64,000 nucleotides of DNA from Urechis unicinctus (lineage: Eukaryota; Annelida; Polychaeta; Xenopneusta; Urechidae), in the NCBI GenBank assembly GCA_034190875.2, contig CM067344.1, forward strand, positions 69,427,527-69,491,526, given 5' to 3'. A program made the translations under genes and the position numbers. Of the stretch, positions 1 through 14,100 are shown piece after piece (position 1 is the stretch's first letter; each line of letters begins with the position of its first letter). The notes beneath the pieces were generated by a model. It was not told the origin of the DNA and did not search any database. It saw nothing but the letters and a program-made list of their open reading frames with translations.

Positions 1-192
1 TTATATAAATGTTGCATTTGCTAACAAAGGGATGGTGTGTGTACATGTTTACATTGTTGTTGTAGGACCATTGAACTGTGTAGTTGAGTAGCATTTGAGA
101 ATACCTTAATGTTTAAGAACACAGGTCAATCAATGGCTATACAATACTGTTATTTGTGTTGGGTTAAGACTGGTTTGGTTGTTGTGTTGTAG

Positions 193-3100
193 GTACTGCT
201 GCCAGGACACCAGCCAGATGTGGCCCCAGAAAACATGCCTGAAAACAGTGAAGAGCTGGAGGATCTGATGTGGATGCCCTCTGCTGTCACAGATGGTGAC
301 CTTGTCATGTTCCTCAGGGCTGCCAGGTATATGATTAAAGAGGACAATTACCGGGAGGTAGAAATAAGTTCACTTGGTCAGGGGTTTCAAAATCCAAGGG
401 CCAGGAGACAAAATTAGAGCCCACACCATTTCAAATTCAAACTTATTTAACTGAGGAATTATAATACTGATAAGCACTGTGTAGCTGTCTACATCAGCCA
501 AACGTAAAATCGTGTATAGTTTATTATAATAACGCAGCAGGGATCATGTAAATTGTTCATAACCCTCGCTGATGCATTCTCCATCCATTTGTATGGAAAG
601 CAAACAAAAGTATCTTGGATCTAGCTGCTGACATGTCTGTGCCCATTGGTTACATTAACAATGTGTCACCTTGGGTCCATTTGCAGATAGCCCCTGGGCT
701 TGTGCTATTTCAAACCCTGCTTGTAGATATACAGTATTATTCCAAGTTCATTTGATTGACAAATAATGTTACACAATTCTGAGCCCAATTGTATATTTCT
801 ATGCCGTTTTGCTTGGTTGAATCTGTGAGCTTGTATGTACAGGAGCATGGCGGCGTTTGTTGGGATGTGTGATGGCGGGTCGACTGAGGATGGATGTTCG
901 GCTGCATCCATGGATGAAACCACCGCAAATGCCCTAGATATGGTGAGTGAGGAGGCTGATTGACAGCACAGGATGATGCCAGTATTGTCTTCTATCTTAG
1001 AACACACTTCTCTATCTTGCATGATTATTTCAGATGCAAAAAGCAAACGAAGATCATATCCTATTGTCCTTTTTTTTTGTACAGCTGCATGCTCATAATT
1101 ATGATACGGGCAAGGCTCTGCAGGCCCTGGTGCAAACAATCAATCCTAAATGCATAGACAAGCGATGGTCTGAGGAAGATGCTGTAAGTATAAGCTAAAT
1201 TATAGCCATAACTGTAACAAGACTTCACGTTCGCATGTGCATCTACTCACTGCTCCAATGGTTCTTGAATGTGCTGCAGAAAAAGTTTGCTAAGGGAGTT
1301 AGGCAGTATGGCAAGGACTTCTTCAGGATACGAAAAGACTTGTTGCCAGCCAAAGAAACAGTAAGTTGCTGTCTGAGGATGTTGTTCATGGTTCAGTTGG
1401 GAATATTCTAAGGGTAACATACCTCAGGATAACTACTTGTGATATATGTCTCTCTATTGTCATAGAGAGACAATGGTGGAGTGATTAAGCTGTCAACTGA
1501 TGCAATACAGTAGTTATACCGTGATACGATAAGAACGGGGAAATGTCACTTCTGCCATTGTTGTCTTCCTTGTACTAGGACCCGTTTGTTTGATTGAGCA
1601 ACTACTGTCTCCCTATAGTTAACTGATTCTGTATGAAATTTAAGAGTGATTTGTTGATGTTTTATGAGGATTAAAAAGGTGCTTGTCTGTTGGTCCTGTA
1701 GTGTGACTTGGTGGAGTTCTATTATTTTTGGAAGAAAACTCCAGCTGCTGCCAACAACCGTCCCCACCGACGACATCGCCGTGGTAACACCATGAGGCGT
1801 CAGACACGTACACCCCAGCCCCAGTCCAGTTAGTGTAGCAGCTTATTGGCCCTCCTTGTTTGTGATTGGCTTCTTTTCTGCGATGTGATTGGATGAGTGA
1901 TCTGTCTTGGTTTATATATTATGTTAGTGATTGGATGCTGGTCATGTTGCAGTGGATGAGAGTTCTGGTGGTAGCGAGGTATCTGATGACTCAGATGACA
2001 GCGAAAGAGAACTAAGCTCCTATGTCTGTCAACAATGTAACACCACCGGTAAGATCTCTGGTCACAAAGTGGCTTTATCATTGCTAGTAACATCCTCTGG
2101 TCACACAGTGGCTTTATCATCGCTGGTAACATCTCTGGTCACACAGTGGCTTTATAATTGCTGGTAACAACTCTGGTCACACAGTGGCTTTATCATCGCT
2201 GGTAACATCTCTGGTCACACAGTGGCTTTATAATTGCTGGTAATATCTCTGGTCACACTGTGGCTTTATCATTGCTGGTTATATCTCTGGTCACACAGTA
2301 GCTTTATCATAACCGGTGACATTTCTGGTCACACAGTGGCTTTATCATTGCTGGTCACACACTTTATCTCTGGTAACATCTCTGGTCTTACTGTGGCTTT
2401 ATCATCGCTGGTAACATTTCTGGTCACACAGTGGCTTTATCATCGCTGGTAACATTTCTGGTCACACAGTGGCTTTATAATTGCTGGTAACATCTCTGGT
2501 CACACAGTGGCTTTATCATCGCTGGTAACATCTCTGGTCACACAGTGGCTTTATAATTGCTGGTAACATCTCTGGTCACACAGTGGCTTTATCATTGCTG
2601 GTTATATCTCTGGTCACACAGTGGCTTTATCATAACCGGTGACATTTCTGGTCACACAGTGGCTTTATCATCACTGGTAACATTTCTGGTCACACAGTGG
2701 CTTTATCATTGCTGGTAACATCTCTGGTCTTACTGTGGCTTTATCATCGCTGGTAACATTTCTGGTCACACAGTGGCTTTATCATCGCTGGTAACATCTC
2801 TGGCCACACTGTGGCTTTATCATCTCTGGTAACATTTCTGGTCGCACAGTGGCTTTATCATCGCTGGTAACATTTCTGGTCAGACAATGGCTGTATCATT
2901 GCTGGTTATATCTCTGGTCACACAGTGGCTTTATCATCGCTGGTAACATTTCTGGTCACACAATGGCTGTATCATTGCTGGTTATATCTCTGGTCACACA
3001 GTGGCTTTATCATCGCTGGTAACATCTCTGGTCACACTGGCTTTATTATTGCTGGTTATATCTCTGGTCACACAGTGGCTTTATCATCGCTGGTAACATC

Positions 3101-6100
3101 TCTGGTCACACAGTGGCTTTATTATTGCTGGTTATATCTCTGGTCACACTGGCCTGGCCTCCCATGTCTCCAGGGGCTCTGCCTACCTCGTCCACCAATC
3201 TTTATGAAGTTTTGACATAATCTTATGTGTACTGCTTTCACCATCCCAGCTCATTAGTGTTGTCACCTTTCACTCTTCCATGACTCATTTTTAACCTTGA
3301 ACTGGTTGCAGAATCCAAGGCTTGGCATCACTATGGTAAAGAGAACACGCTGCTATGCACTAAGTGTCGTCCATTCTTCAAGAAGTATGGCGATGAGCAG
3401 GGTGGGGAGTGCACATCATTGCCTCCCTCATTCATGTTCAAGCCTGTGAGAGATGACACCATACTGACAACCGTGAGTATCATATCACTGACTCTCCAAC
3501 AGACTAACTGTCTCCCAGGCTGCCTGTCTGACACTGTCTAGCAGGCTGTTATTCCAACAAGCTGCTTGTCATGCAAGCTGCTTGTCTGACAGTCTGCTTG
3601 TCTGACAGACTGCTTGTCTGACAGACTGGCAGGCTGTCTGTGGAGTAGGATGGCTCTCAGCCTTTGCTTTCCTCATGCTTGTTGGTTGTATGGCAAGTAT
3701 TCTGTGTGCTGACATCAGTTTATCATGTGGCTTTATCAGCTGGTTAGTTGTCTCGCTGTCTTGCTGGATGATTGACAGCTGATCTAATTGGATAGTCATT
3801 CAGCTACCTGTCTAGTAAGTTGACTGTCCAGCCGGTTGGTTGACAGTCTGTCCAGCTGTTAGCCCTGACATCTGATTAGCTGGGTTTCCTCCCATTACTT
3901 ATTGAGAATTGTAAATAAGGCATAGTAATGTCTATTGTGAAACAGATGGACCATACTCAGGACATAGTTGGCCAGGAAAAGAGGGGGCAGGTCAGTAGAT
4001 TCACTAACATCTGTCAGGGCATTACTCTGACCTGAAAGCATTGAGGAGCCCTGGATGTCAGTTTATTTATGTTAGGTTCATAATGAATGAGTAGTTAATA
4101 TGTCATGAGGTGGTTAATGTTTTTTTTTGACCAAATATCAAACAGGTGTTATATTTGTGATTCCTATATTTATTGGTGTGAAGACGTGTTGTGTTGTGAT
4201 ATGTATGCTACCTCTGTTGTTGTTGTTTGTATCAAGTTGTGTGTTGAACACTTGTGTATTACAGCAAGAGAGAATGGAGAGTCCTTCCGAATCTTACACC
4301 GACAGCAGCAGTGTATATGGCAATGACGAGAACGGTAATGAGGGCGATGTGGAGAACAACCAGGTCAGTCCACCTTGTCACCCCACTGGTTGTTCTCTGC
4401 CATTATTACATCTCTTCAGCCATTCCAACATTTCTCATTATGTCTCAAATTGCAGGATGAGTTGACATCAGCGACTTCCTCCAGCATGCCCAGTCCTGCT
4501 GATCTCACTGATGTTGACTACAAACCCCCGGCCAACTACCTCAAGGATGCCAACAAAGCTGCTGACAAAGCTGTGCCCTCTCCTCTGGCACAGTCACAGG
4601 CGGAGGCTGAGGAAGCAGCCGTGAATTCCAAGCTGGTGTGTGAAGAGGATGATGAGGATGTGTGTGGTGTGGATGAGGAAGATGATGAGGAGGAGGAAGA
4701 TGGCTCACAGGACTCAAGCTCCTCTTCAGAGAGTGATCAAGATTCGGATGAGAGCAGTGAGGAAACCAATGAGGCAGTGAATGCTGGAACCAGGGAGGTT
4801 GTAGTTGAGGAGGCTGTGGCCGTGGCTGGTACTGGGACCATGATAGCTAGTCGTGATATAAAACAGGAGCAACATGAGCTGGAGACTGAGCCACGCGACT
4901 GCTATGTGGAGCCACTGGTTGTGGCCCCTATCAGCGATGATACGCCCACTCCAACCATAGTACGTGTCAAGCAAGAGGTGAAGCTCGAGCCTCAGGAAAC
5001 TGTGAGCTATGTCAGGGACTCCAGCAATGTCCCACCACCGCCATTTAGAAAGGCTGATGATGAGCTTGAGGAATCACAAGAGATTCCCCCTGCAATCCAT
5101 GATGGGGAATCCCTGGGGATAACTCCTGTCGTTCACAATGGGGAGCCTCTAGGGATGCCCCCAACTGCCCTTATTGCTCCCCATCTACCCCCTCCTCCGC
5201 CTTTGTCAACAACTCCACTTTCTGCCCCACCTCCTTTGGTTCCATCCTCAGCTGCCACCAGAGGACTGCCTCCCAGTATGTCAGTTCGTCCCCTCTTACC
5301 ACAGCCCGTTGAGATGCCTGGTATGGGTATGTACAGCCCCATGCATCATGCCACACACTCCACACCACCACCAGTTGCCACCCTGCCACCAAGTCATGAC
5401 AGTACAGTGCCTGAACTTCCTTCTTCTCAATTTCAACCACCATCTCATGGAACACCCAGAATTAAGACACCCCCTTCACCCACTCAACAGTCAGCACTGT
5501 CCCCAGTGCAAATACGACCACGATCTCGATCTAGATCTCGCTCACCGGTCAGAGACTCGGACTCCGAACCGGAAGTCCCTCGCAGTCCAAGCCCTGAGCC
5601 CAGGCCTACCAATGAAGAGTGCTTTAGGAGCAAAAATGCTGTGTATGGTTTGATCTTTTGATGTAGTAAATGGCTAATTCTCATCAATCAAATATATTCT
5701 TACTTTTCGCAATCAATGATGTTAAGCTAGCATTGAAAACTGTGATCTATTGGTTTAAGTTTTAAGAAGTGTTGGTGGCGAGGCTACAACACATGCTCGC
5801 GGTGTGACTTTGAGTTCCATCCCCACCCGGATTCCAAGTTGGCTAGACGTCGTGAAGAGAGGTCAAGACGAGCATCGTCTTCAGCAGGGGCACCCTCCAG
5901 GTCCTCCTTGCCTTCACCGTCATCTGTAAAGGAGGAGGTCAAGGAGGAACATAGGAGAGACAGCATGAAGGTCAGCTAAGAGGCACCTCCCCAATTTCCA
6001 CAATAATAGAAAATCCTTTGTTGTTGAAGAGTGCTAATTTAACACAGGAATCTACCTCACCTTGTTTCAGAGTAAGTCTCCACCCTCCAACCCGTCAGCT

Positions 6101-8850
6101 GATGCTCAGATCATCAGCCATGGCAGCCAGATGATCCCTCCCTCACCTCAGCATCTCCACACTGGCTCGTTTGCTGCTGAGCGGCTAACACCTCGAGGAC
6201 CCTTCATGGGTCACGACCCGACACCAGCTCTTAGACAACTCTCTGAATATGCCAGACCGCACATTGGTAAGAGAAGAATTTTTTTTGTTTTTCCCAAGTT
6301 AGATTTTTGGAAGCCCGAATTTTGTAGGTAGTAGATGACCTGATGTCCTCTTGCAGGCTCACAAGAGTAGTTCTGACTTTATATAGGCAAATGTGCATAA
6401 ACAACTTGTCACACAGTGATTTAGTGTTTGTCTTTAAAAAATTGTGCCATGGCTTTGAAGCATTTACAGGTGTTTGACTTGCACTTAGTTAATGATGGTT
6501 TTAATTCTTATCGAGGCATCCCCATGTTACCTTGATTCTTATCGAGGCTTCCCATGTAACCTTGATTCTTATAGAGGCATACCCATGTAACCTTGATTCT
6601 CATAGAGGCATGCCCAAGTAGCCTCTATTCTTATAGAGGCATCATCATGTAACCTCTATTCTCATCAAGGCATCCCCATGTAACCTTTAATATTATCGAG
6701 GCATCTCCATGTAACCTTTATTATTATAGAGGGATCATCGTGTAACCTCTATTCTTATCAAGGCATCCCTATGTTACCTTGATTCTTATCTAGGCATCCC
6801 CATGTAACCTTGATTCTAATCTAGGCATCCCCATGTAACCTTGATTCCTATCGAGGCATCCCCATGTAACCTTGATTCTTATTGAAGCATCCCAATGTAG
6901 CCTGAATTCTTATTGAGGCATCCCCATGTAACCTTGATACTTACAACCCATGTTATGTACATTGTGTAGCTGGCAGTGGTCCGGACCCTCAGCGCTCCCT
7001 GCCCTACAATCTCGCCTCCCTGCCCCCACACTCGGTAGACCCCTACTACAGGATGCCAATGTACCCCAATGGCTCAAGAGAGAGGTAGTCATTCTACTTT
7101 TACTATACAAATATATGTATTTATTTTGAATTTTGTAACAATTATTAATTGAATGAAACTAAGAAAATGTCCTTCTTCCTTGCTTGATTGAGCGTATATT
7201 GTTGCTTTGTGGCCGCAGACTGGAGATGGAGTTGGAGCGTGACAAGCGAGAGAGGGATGCCAGAGAGCGCGAGCTACGAGAAATGGAGTTTAGGGAAAAG
7301 ATGAAACAAGAAATGGATCTCAAACCACCAGGTGACGAAATCCATTGCATCTCATTAATATACCACACAAGATGTTATTAAGATGGTTATGATTTGAATT
7401 TCCATGTCATAGTTTAGGCTATATTATGATATAATTTGTAATAACATTGTTGTTGCCATCAGAAGTGGCTTATTCTACTCTTCTCTATAGCCTTGTGGCC
7501 ATGCAAACTCATGCAACATCTTGATCATAGTACTTGTTTCCAAGAACATGGGAGTAATGTCTGGTGTGATGTGGAGCAGGCTTCGATCGTTTACCTCCTG
7601 GCATGAGTCCACTGGATCCTAGCTGGGTTGAGTATCAGCGTCGCTTCGGACCTCAGGGTGGTGGACCTCCAGGAAGTCACATCCCTGGTGTCTACCCTCC
7701 TAGCAGCCTGGCCAGTGACCTGATTCACCGCGAGCGCGAGCGTATGGAGAGGGAGCGGCTGGGTAATACCACACACTCCATTCACTCCTTTCATCCAGTA
7801 TACTCTGTTTACTGCCAAGAAAAACTTTAATTGTTTAAACTTTTCTATTGTGGTCCAGCCAAGATCAATTAGAAGATATAATGTTTGTCAATCATTGGAT
7901 TGATTACAATCTTGGTGTACTTGTGCTTGATTGACACCATCATTCTCATCCTTTCCTTTATCATCCTGTATTTTCATTTTACCGCTGTCACACACATGTT
8001 TTGTTTGTTGCAGGCCTACCCATTACTTCTATGGCCAATATGAATGGTTCCTCAGCTGCTGAAGTTGCGCTGGCTGAGCGTTTTCATGCAGAACGCTTGG
8101 CTATGGTTGATCCCATGATTCGCCTGCAGCTGGGTGGAGGATTGGCTGGTGCCCAGGCTGCTGCTGTTGCTGCTGCTGCCCAGGCTAATCATACTCACAC
8201 ACACGCTCACGCACACACACACCTACACCTACACCAGCCCCACCCCACTGACCCCCTCCTCAACCCACACCCCATAGGAGGCCCCCCACATCCTTCTTTT
8301 CCTCATCAAGGAATTCCTGGAATACCAGGTGAGTTATGCCTGTACATGAGTGTCTGTATGCAAGGTCCTTAATAGTACAGTGTAAATGGCATTGTGCTTG
8401 GTAGTACATTGTTGGGTGCCTCTATAAAGCAGCAACTTGACTTGTGTGTGTGTTTCAGGTCAGGGTTTGCCGACAGGGAGCAGTCAGTGGATGGCTGCCG
8501 CTCGTGAGCAGGAACTCATTTACAGAGACCTGCTGAGTCGACCGCCCTACAGCACAGACCCTGTCCTCGCTCATCAGGTAAATGCACCCCTTATTGCTGG
8601 CTTGGCTTGCATATAGTCAATATTGGCTGTTCATTTGAGTCTACTAGTTAATACATAACATACACGGCTCTCTGCGTAGGGTCTATGCATTTGAACATAT
8701 GTTTATTGGGTTTTCAATTGAATCCATGCTTTTTCAAACCAGCTCACAGCGCAAGCAGCCGCCCAGCAGGAGGCCATACAGCGCCATATGGCCCTCGACC
8801 GCGAGCGTCTAGGAGGTGGTTGCCCTCCAGGACCTCATTTACCTCACTAG
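193..8850 (+). CDS. RERE: RERE/atrophin transcriptional co-repressor, 3' part of gene (18 exons, 5' end outside window)
   Basis: Nuclear co-repressor of the arginine-glutamate dipeptide repeat/atrophin family, which recruits histone deacetylases through ELM2-SANT. Exons: 193-326, 843-942, 1085-1183, 1280-1360, 1702-1828, 1953-2048, 3312-3472, 3946-3990 (weakest), 4265-4363, 4456-5642, 5760-5970, 6071-6266, 6970-7084, 7219-7331, 7580-7762, 8014-8328, 8459-8577, 8743-8850. Phases join throughout, giving 1162 residues before TAG. In order: ELM2 ([32 protein letters not shown]), SANT ([26 protein letters not shown]), a GATA-type finger split by an intron (CQQC...[15 protein letters not shown]), an acidic Ser/Asp/Glu stretch, a Pro-rich region, an RS-rich patch, and the atrophin box ([22 protein letters not shown]). 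The C-terminus has [15 protein letters not shown], an RE/RD-rich helix, and a His-Thr tract ([16 protein letters not shown]). The BAH domain expected upstream is missing from the window. Family identity is from recognition, not a search. Confidence 0.93.
2049..3165. repeat. 38-bp minisatellite, about 29 copies, in RERE intron
   Basis: Tandem units of 38 bp carrying TCTGGTCACACAGTGGCTTT followed by ATCATCGCTGGTAACA. The spacing is exact at 2101/2139 and recurs to about 3165, with a few deleted or variant units. The array fills most of the intron splitting the GATA finger and begins within a few bases of the donor at 2049. Read as protein it gives open frames ([18 protein letters not shown]), which are artefacts of the repeat. 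Confidence 0.93.
3473..4264 (+). other. RERE intron region with short CTGTCTGACAG-type repeats
   Basis: Between exons 3312-3472 and 4265-4363. Around 3535-3640 the sequence repeats GCTTGTCTGACAGACT several times. The only exon candidate is 3946-3990 ([15 protein letters not shown]), which has AG and GT borders and keeps phase 0, but its polypyrimidine tract is poor. Confidence 0.5.
6505..6945. repeat. About 31-bp tandem repeat in RERE intron
   Basis: About 14 degenerate copies of a unit near 31 bp containing TTATCGAGGCATCCCCATGT followed by AACCTTGATTC. It fills most of the intron between exons 6071-6266 and 6970-7084. No exon is seen inside it. Confidence 0.85.
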
Positions 8851-9766
8851 AGCCGCTCATCTGGGAATGTAGGACTGTGTTGTAACATCCATGGCACCTG
8901 TCAGCACAAGACTGTAGTAGCTGTCACAGCTTGAGTGAGCCTCCCATAGCTCTGTGTTACAAACAAGCCATAATAAGTGTCTGGTTCTTTTCATGGAATA
9001 TGTGTGTTTGAAAGTCTCTATCAGAAATTCACTGGTCCTCTATCTGTCATCCAGTGAGGACCTATCCTTTATGTCATAGTCGGCATTTGAGGCGTGCCAG
9101 TTTCATCGTAAAGTTGACTGAAGCTGGTCTGTCAAGTTTAACAGTGTGGCCCCAGGATCGTTAAGTGTGTTTTTTTAGTTGTTTCTACAACACTCATATC
9201 ATAGAGAATATCAGTCGTGTGGGAAGAGACACGAGGACATCATTTAGATTGGACGTGTGTTCTCAAAGCGGAGACTTCTATGGACATACAGTAGCAGGTT
9301 TGACCGATGGAGACCCCTTCATATCAGAGGAAACTCTGGTGCTGGCTGCATGGCATCCATCCCTGTATGACATCATCAAATCCATCCCTGAATGACATCA
9401 TGGCACCTTTCATCACACCCGTGGTTTAAGAAAACAGGATCATTTGTGCTTATCTCTGTGTTGTTGATAAGCTGACTTTTAATGATTGCATAATCTACGA
9501 CTTCTACCATTCACAGTAATATCAAATAGATAAAAATATACACAACTGTCTTTTGTGAAATGTGTGTCTGTGAATTTGGTTGAATGTTATTTTGTGAGGC
9601 TTCTTATTGTTGGGTTAGATTAGAATTGTTTGTAACCAGTCTAGAGCCGTGAATCTTTGAACAGGTTATGGTTCATTTTGGATATCACCATTTATTGTGT
9701 TGTCAACTGGGAGTACCATGTTTGTATTTAATTGCAGTCTATAATTTGTATGCATGCAAGATTAAA
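8851..9766 (+). other. RERE 3' UTR with candidate poly(A) signal
   Basis: Non-coding sequence after the RERE stop codon. The hexamer ATTAAA at 9761-9766, followed by T-rich and GT-containing sequence, is the best polyadenylation signal. The UTR length is an inference; no transcript evidence is available. Confidence 0.5.
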
Positions 9767-11141
9767 GCAAATCAAGTCTTGTTGTAAACTAATTGTTAAT
9801 TGCCAAAGATTTAATATATTGTGTGGCTAATCTTGGTGTGAGATACTTAACGATTTTTGGTGTTCACAATGGCAGCCCATGCAACTCCTCCATAATGGCG
9901 TTTGGGTTGTTGATCGATGAGCTGCGTGGCGTTAATAAGAATTCTCTGGGTCCATCTACGTAATTCATCCCATATCATCTAATCAACTTAGGCTGCAGGA
10001 GCGTACATTATATTCTACTTAAGAAATGTTCACTTGTAGTTTACATCCCATTCACTTGATGCACTACAAACCTGAGTTTCAACAGTGCATTCCTAATGTT
10101 CTTTATATTGGGACACTGTAGCATTCCCATGGCTCCGCTCCATGCATTCCCATGGCTGCTGACTCAAACACTGCTTAGTGGAGAATGGCTGGTCCTTGTG
10201 TCTTGGTGTGGTAGCAGTTACGTCAATAACTTTAATTTGGTAGACAGTCCTTGTTTCCATGAGCCTTGTTATTTATTTTCTTCTGTGTAATTGTGACATG
10301 TGAAAAGAACTCGAATCATCAGTGGTGTTGTTTTTATTTCCCAGTAATGATGCCATTGGTAAAACAGAAACAGGTTTCTCTTTTGAAACGTGCTCATTTC
10401 TGTTGTTCTACTGCACCTGTCGCTTGTAAAGAATAAATTTGCAGAAATAATGGAAATCAATATCTCATGGAGTCATTTTACCAACAACAAAAATATTACG
10501 TCATTTAATGGTAGACCCGAGAGGACATACCATTTCATTATAACTCCTTAGAAGTGCTATGGGGCTAATTAATTGGATAAATAAAGGTACATATCAGTCT
10601 AGATCAAGTGGCTGGGTCGTGAGTTGTCGGTGCCAATTGTTCTAGACCAGGAGGTAGACTAATGGAAGAGAAACTTAACTTGTGGAAAGACCTGTTGTAT
10701 ATTCCCTGTCTTAGTGAAAATCAATGCCACAGACTGGTGGCATGTTATGGCGTGAGGCCTTCAACTGTCCAAAGGCACTTAGGGCATGGCACAAACATAT
10801 AAGGGTCATAGCATGGAGTTTAAGTTTTACCGGGAAGTAAGCTGCTGAACATCAGAATCCTACTAGAGAATCATTGATTGCCACGCATATGGATGAAATT
10901 GCCGTCCTTCGAAGAACGCTGGGGAAATTGAACTGCGTGACGCTGGATGGTGTAAGGCGGTTCAAGCGACAGCTGTAACTCTCAATGACAATGTGCATGC
11001 GATGATATGTTTTTAGACGACAGTCATATCAATATGGACTCAGTATAATTCTACGTCGACTGGTATCTCGCCACTGAGGTGAACTTAGTTCATCCACTTG
11101 GTGAGACTTCCAGGGCCCCAGGCGAAATTCTTGCAGCAGCC
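9767..11141. other. Intergenic region, RERE to ASPH
   Basis: No exon with conserved coding content was seen. It contains an AATAAA at about 10433 and unremarkable unique sequence. The last few hundred bases are the presumed ASPH promoter; CpG density rises slightly toward 11050-11200 and no TATA box is obvious. Confidence 0.4.
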
Positions 11142-11152
11142 AACATGGCGGC
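11142..11152 (+). promoter_or_regulatory. YY1-like AACATGGCGGC element over the ASPH start codon
   Basis: AACATGGCGGC matches the YY1 consensus AANATGGCGGC and contains the ASPH initiator ATG at 11145. YY1 sites overlapping the start codon are known from TATA-less animal promoters. The role here is inferred. Confidence 0.4.
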
Positions 11153-14100
11153 ACGGAAACGAAATGTGAATCAAAACACGAAACACGGCAAAAGAGGTGA
11201 GTTTGCCTCATTGTACATTCATATGGAATCATACGTCGCTGTTTGTCAACATTTTGCTATGTAAATAATTGTCAGAGATAGAATGGGGTGATATTGCGGG
11301 CGATAATACTACTCCATAATTACCCCAGACTGGGTACGTGGGGTGCGCGCTGTGATCAGGTGATGGGTGTTGTTGTCTGGTAGTGGGAAGTGCCCTAGCC
11401 CACCACCGAAACTAACAACTGTTGCCTCTCCGTTAAGAGATGGCGGCCTAAGTTTAAGCACTTTTACCGAGTGCAAGTAGTTGTTTATGACCCACCTTTG
11501 TATTAAGTTGTAAACCGGGAGCTGACAAACGGCATTTCTAAATTGCAAAATCCGCACCTGTAAATGCGGATTATACCAGTGGTAGCTAGCTCTTTTGAAC
11601 CAAGTGAATCTTGCACTTGAGGTAGTACTCGATCGACAGTTGGTCTGTTGGGCTAGTGGTAGCCCCTCGCAAATTAGTCATTGTGTTGTAAGTAAACGTC
11701 CTGTTGGATCTTATTAGTGACCTCACGAGGCCCTGAGCCATCAAGTGTGGTTTGCCAACCAGTTTAATAAACACTAATGCACGGGTAATTCTTGGTAACC
11801 CAAAAATTTGTTGTGAAAAGGTTCAGTGGCAATCCAAGCAATATCTTAAGGGCCAGAGACTTGCAAGCTTGTCTAAGCAACACTATTATGTCAATAGGAT
11901 GATAGTAATCAAATTATCTCTTAAGCTGACAAATGTTTCCCCAAGCTGATATGTACCTGCCTGCAGACTGCTACACATATACCATTGACTCCGCAACAAA
12001 GTAGTGCCTGGTCCATGTTTCAGAAAGGACATGACATAGTTTTTTAGCCCTTTTAATGTTCCTAACAGGGGTCTTAGTAATGGCGAGGTGCTGTCCTATG
12101 TGTTTTCTGTTTGTTATGTGATGCTGTAGTAATAGCCTGCAGTTGCTATGATTTCTTTACATGATACATTGGTATTACCATAGAATTTGTTTGGATTTGT
12201 TTATTGTTCAAAACTTGGTTAGTTTTGATATCTCATCCAGTCGGTTCACCCAAATTTAACAATTCATAAACAAAATTGGACATCCCCCTTATCCTATCGA
12301 TCATGTAAATGTAATCTGAATATGTGTTTCAATTCATAAAAATGATTCCCTGAAACATGAACAAGGTATGTTTATGCATTGCAAAATATATACTCCTTCA
12401 TGTGCACTAGGCATTCAGGCTCTAGGCTATACCTGACAAGCATGACTTAGCCCAGTTGAACCAGCCATTCAATAACCTTGGTATTTGCATGCAGTTTGCA
12501 TGGCTCTCGATACTTTTATGATAAGGTTGATATGAGTACTGTTATATAGAATTTGATGTTATGGGGACCAGTGGGAAGGGCTGGGGAAGGCAGAGCATTG
12601 GATGGTGAGGTGGCCTGCAGAAGACTAATGACTGGGGAAGGATGGGCATTGGATGGTGAGGTGTGCTGAAGGAGACAAAGGGCTGGGGAAGGATGAGCAT
12701 TGGATGGTAAGATGTGCTGCAGGAAACATGACTGGGGGTGGATGGGTATTGGATGGTGAGGTGTGCTGCAGGAGACACGTGACTGGGGAAGGATGAGCAT
12801 TGGATGGTGAGATGTGCTGCAAGAGACAAATGACTGGGGAAAGATGGGTATTGGATGGTGAGGTGTGCTGCAGGAGACAAATGACTGGGGAAGGATGAGT
12901 ATTGGATGGTGAGGTGTGCTACAGGAGACATAGGGCTGGGGAAGGATGGGCATTGGATAGTGAGGTGTGCTGCAGGAGACAAAGAGTTCCATATTTATTA
13001 CTCTACTGCGCAGAGATTAGCATACAACTTTGCTCCAGCTTTCGTCCATCCGTTTGTAAGTTTTGGGTGGCATGTTTTCTTATTAAACATGCTTTAAACC
13101 CTTTGGTTATTTGAGAAAAGTTGTAAAAATCTCTCAAACTATGTAAAACCAATGGATGATAACCTGTGATGGCCCGTTTCCTTATAATCCAAGCTAGCTG
13201 CCCCAAATTATGCATGGACCTCTCTGATGTTGATGACTCATTGACCTTTGACCTTGAAATTTCATGCACCATTTAAATGCATTGTAGCATCATGGTTTCA
13301 TCTTGTCATAACTTGTTAGTCTAAAACATGTTGCAGCACTTTAAGGTCTAATCGCCTCTTGTTTATATTACACCTGCAGTGCTTATGGTTGCAACTACAT
13401 GTAATTGAATGGTTTTTATAAGGCATCGTTCAATGGTTTTAATAGTTCCCCATAGTCATTGGATATGATAGTTGTAAGGTCAATTGAATATCAGTCATGA
13501 ATGGGAATATGTTATGTATAATTTCCCACTTAAGCCTCACATAGAGGAACTTGGTTATGTAAGCGCAGAGAGAGTAATTCTAATGAGTTGTTTGCCTGTG
13601 ATGCTCAGTCCCTGATTGTCCTTTCTGTGGTTCTAGTTTGCAACAGATTTTCCTTATGGATTATCTGTACATTGCACTTAACAACATTATTGATCCCCCT
13701 TAAAGCACACCAAACACTTCCATGATTCTGCTGGACTCATTGCACCCTATGAGACCTGCTGTATCCAATATGGTAAATGTGGCTCAATTGCATAGATTAT
13801 CCGAAAAACTGACTTTGCTGGTGCTGGATCATAACGTTGTATATCATAGCTGATACCTGTTTGGAAGTAAATATAAATGTTAATACAAAACGTCCCCAAA
13901 ATCATTGAATTATAACACAGGTATTCTAGAGTTCGGACATCATGATTTCCCTTCACTAGCATTAATGCAAGGTAGATAACAAATGTCCAAACTCGAGTGC
14001 CTGTGAATTTTAATATCATTAACTCATGTGATGTTAAATTTGAACACTTTGATGACCCATTGCAGTGATCATGATTATACATTATGATCTTTGGTTCATG

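Noticed and set aside
2041..3215. Repeats with regular spacing considered as a CRISPR-like array
   Set aside because: Units are contiguous with no unique spacers, and the genome is eukaryotic.
4726..5687. Antisense and alternative-frame ORFs over the large RERE exon
   Set aside because: Shadows of the Pro- and acid-rich coding exon; the sense frame matches RERE and keeps phase.
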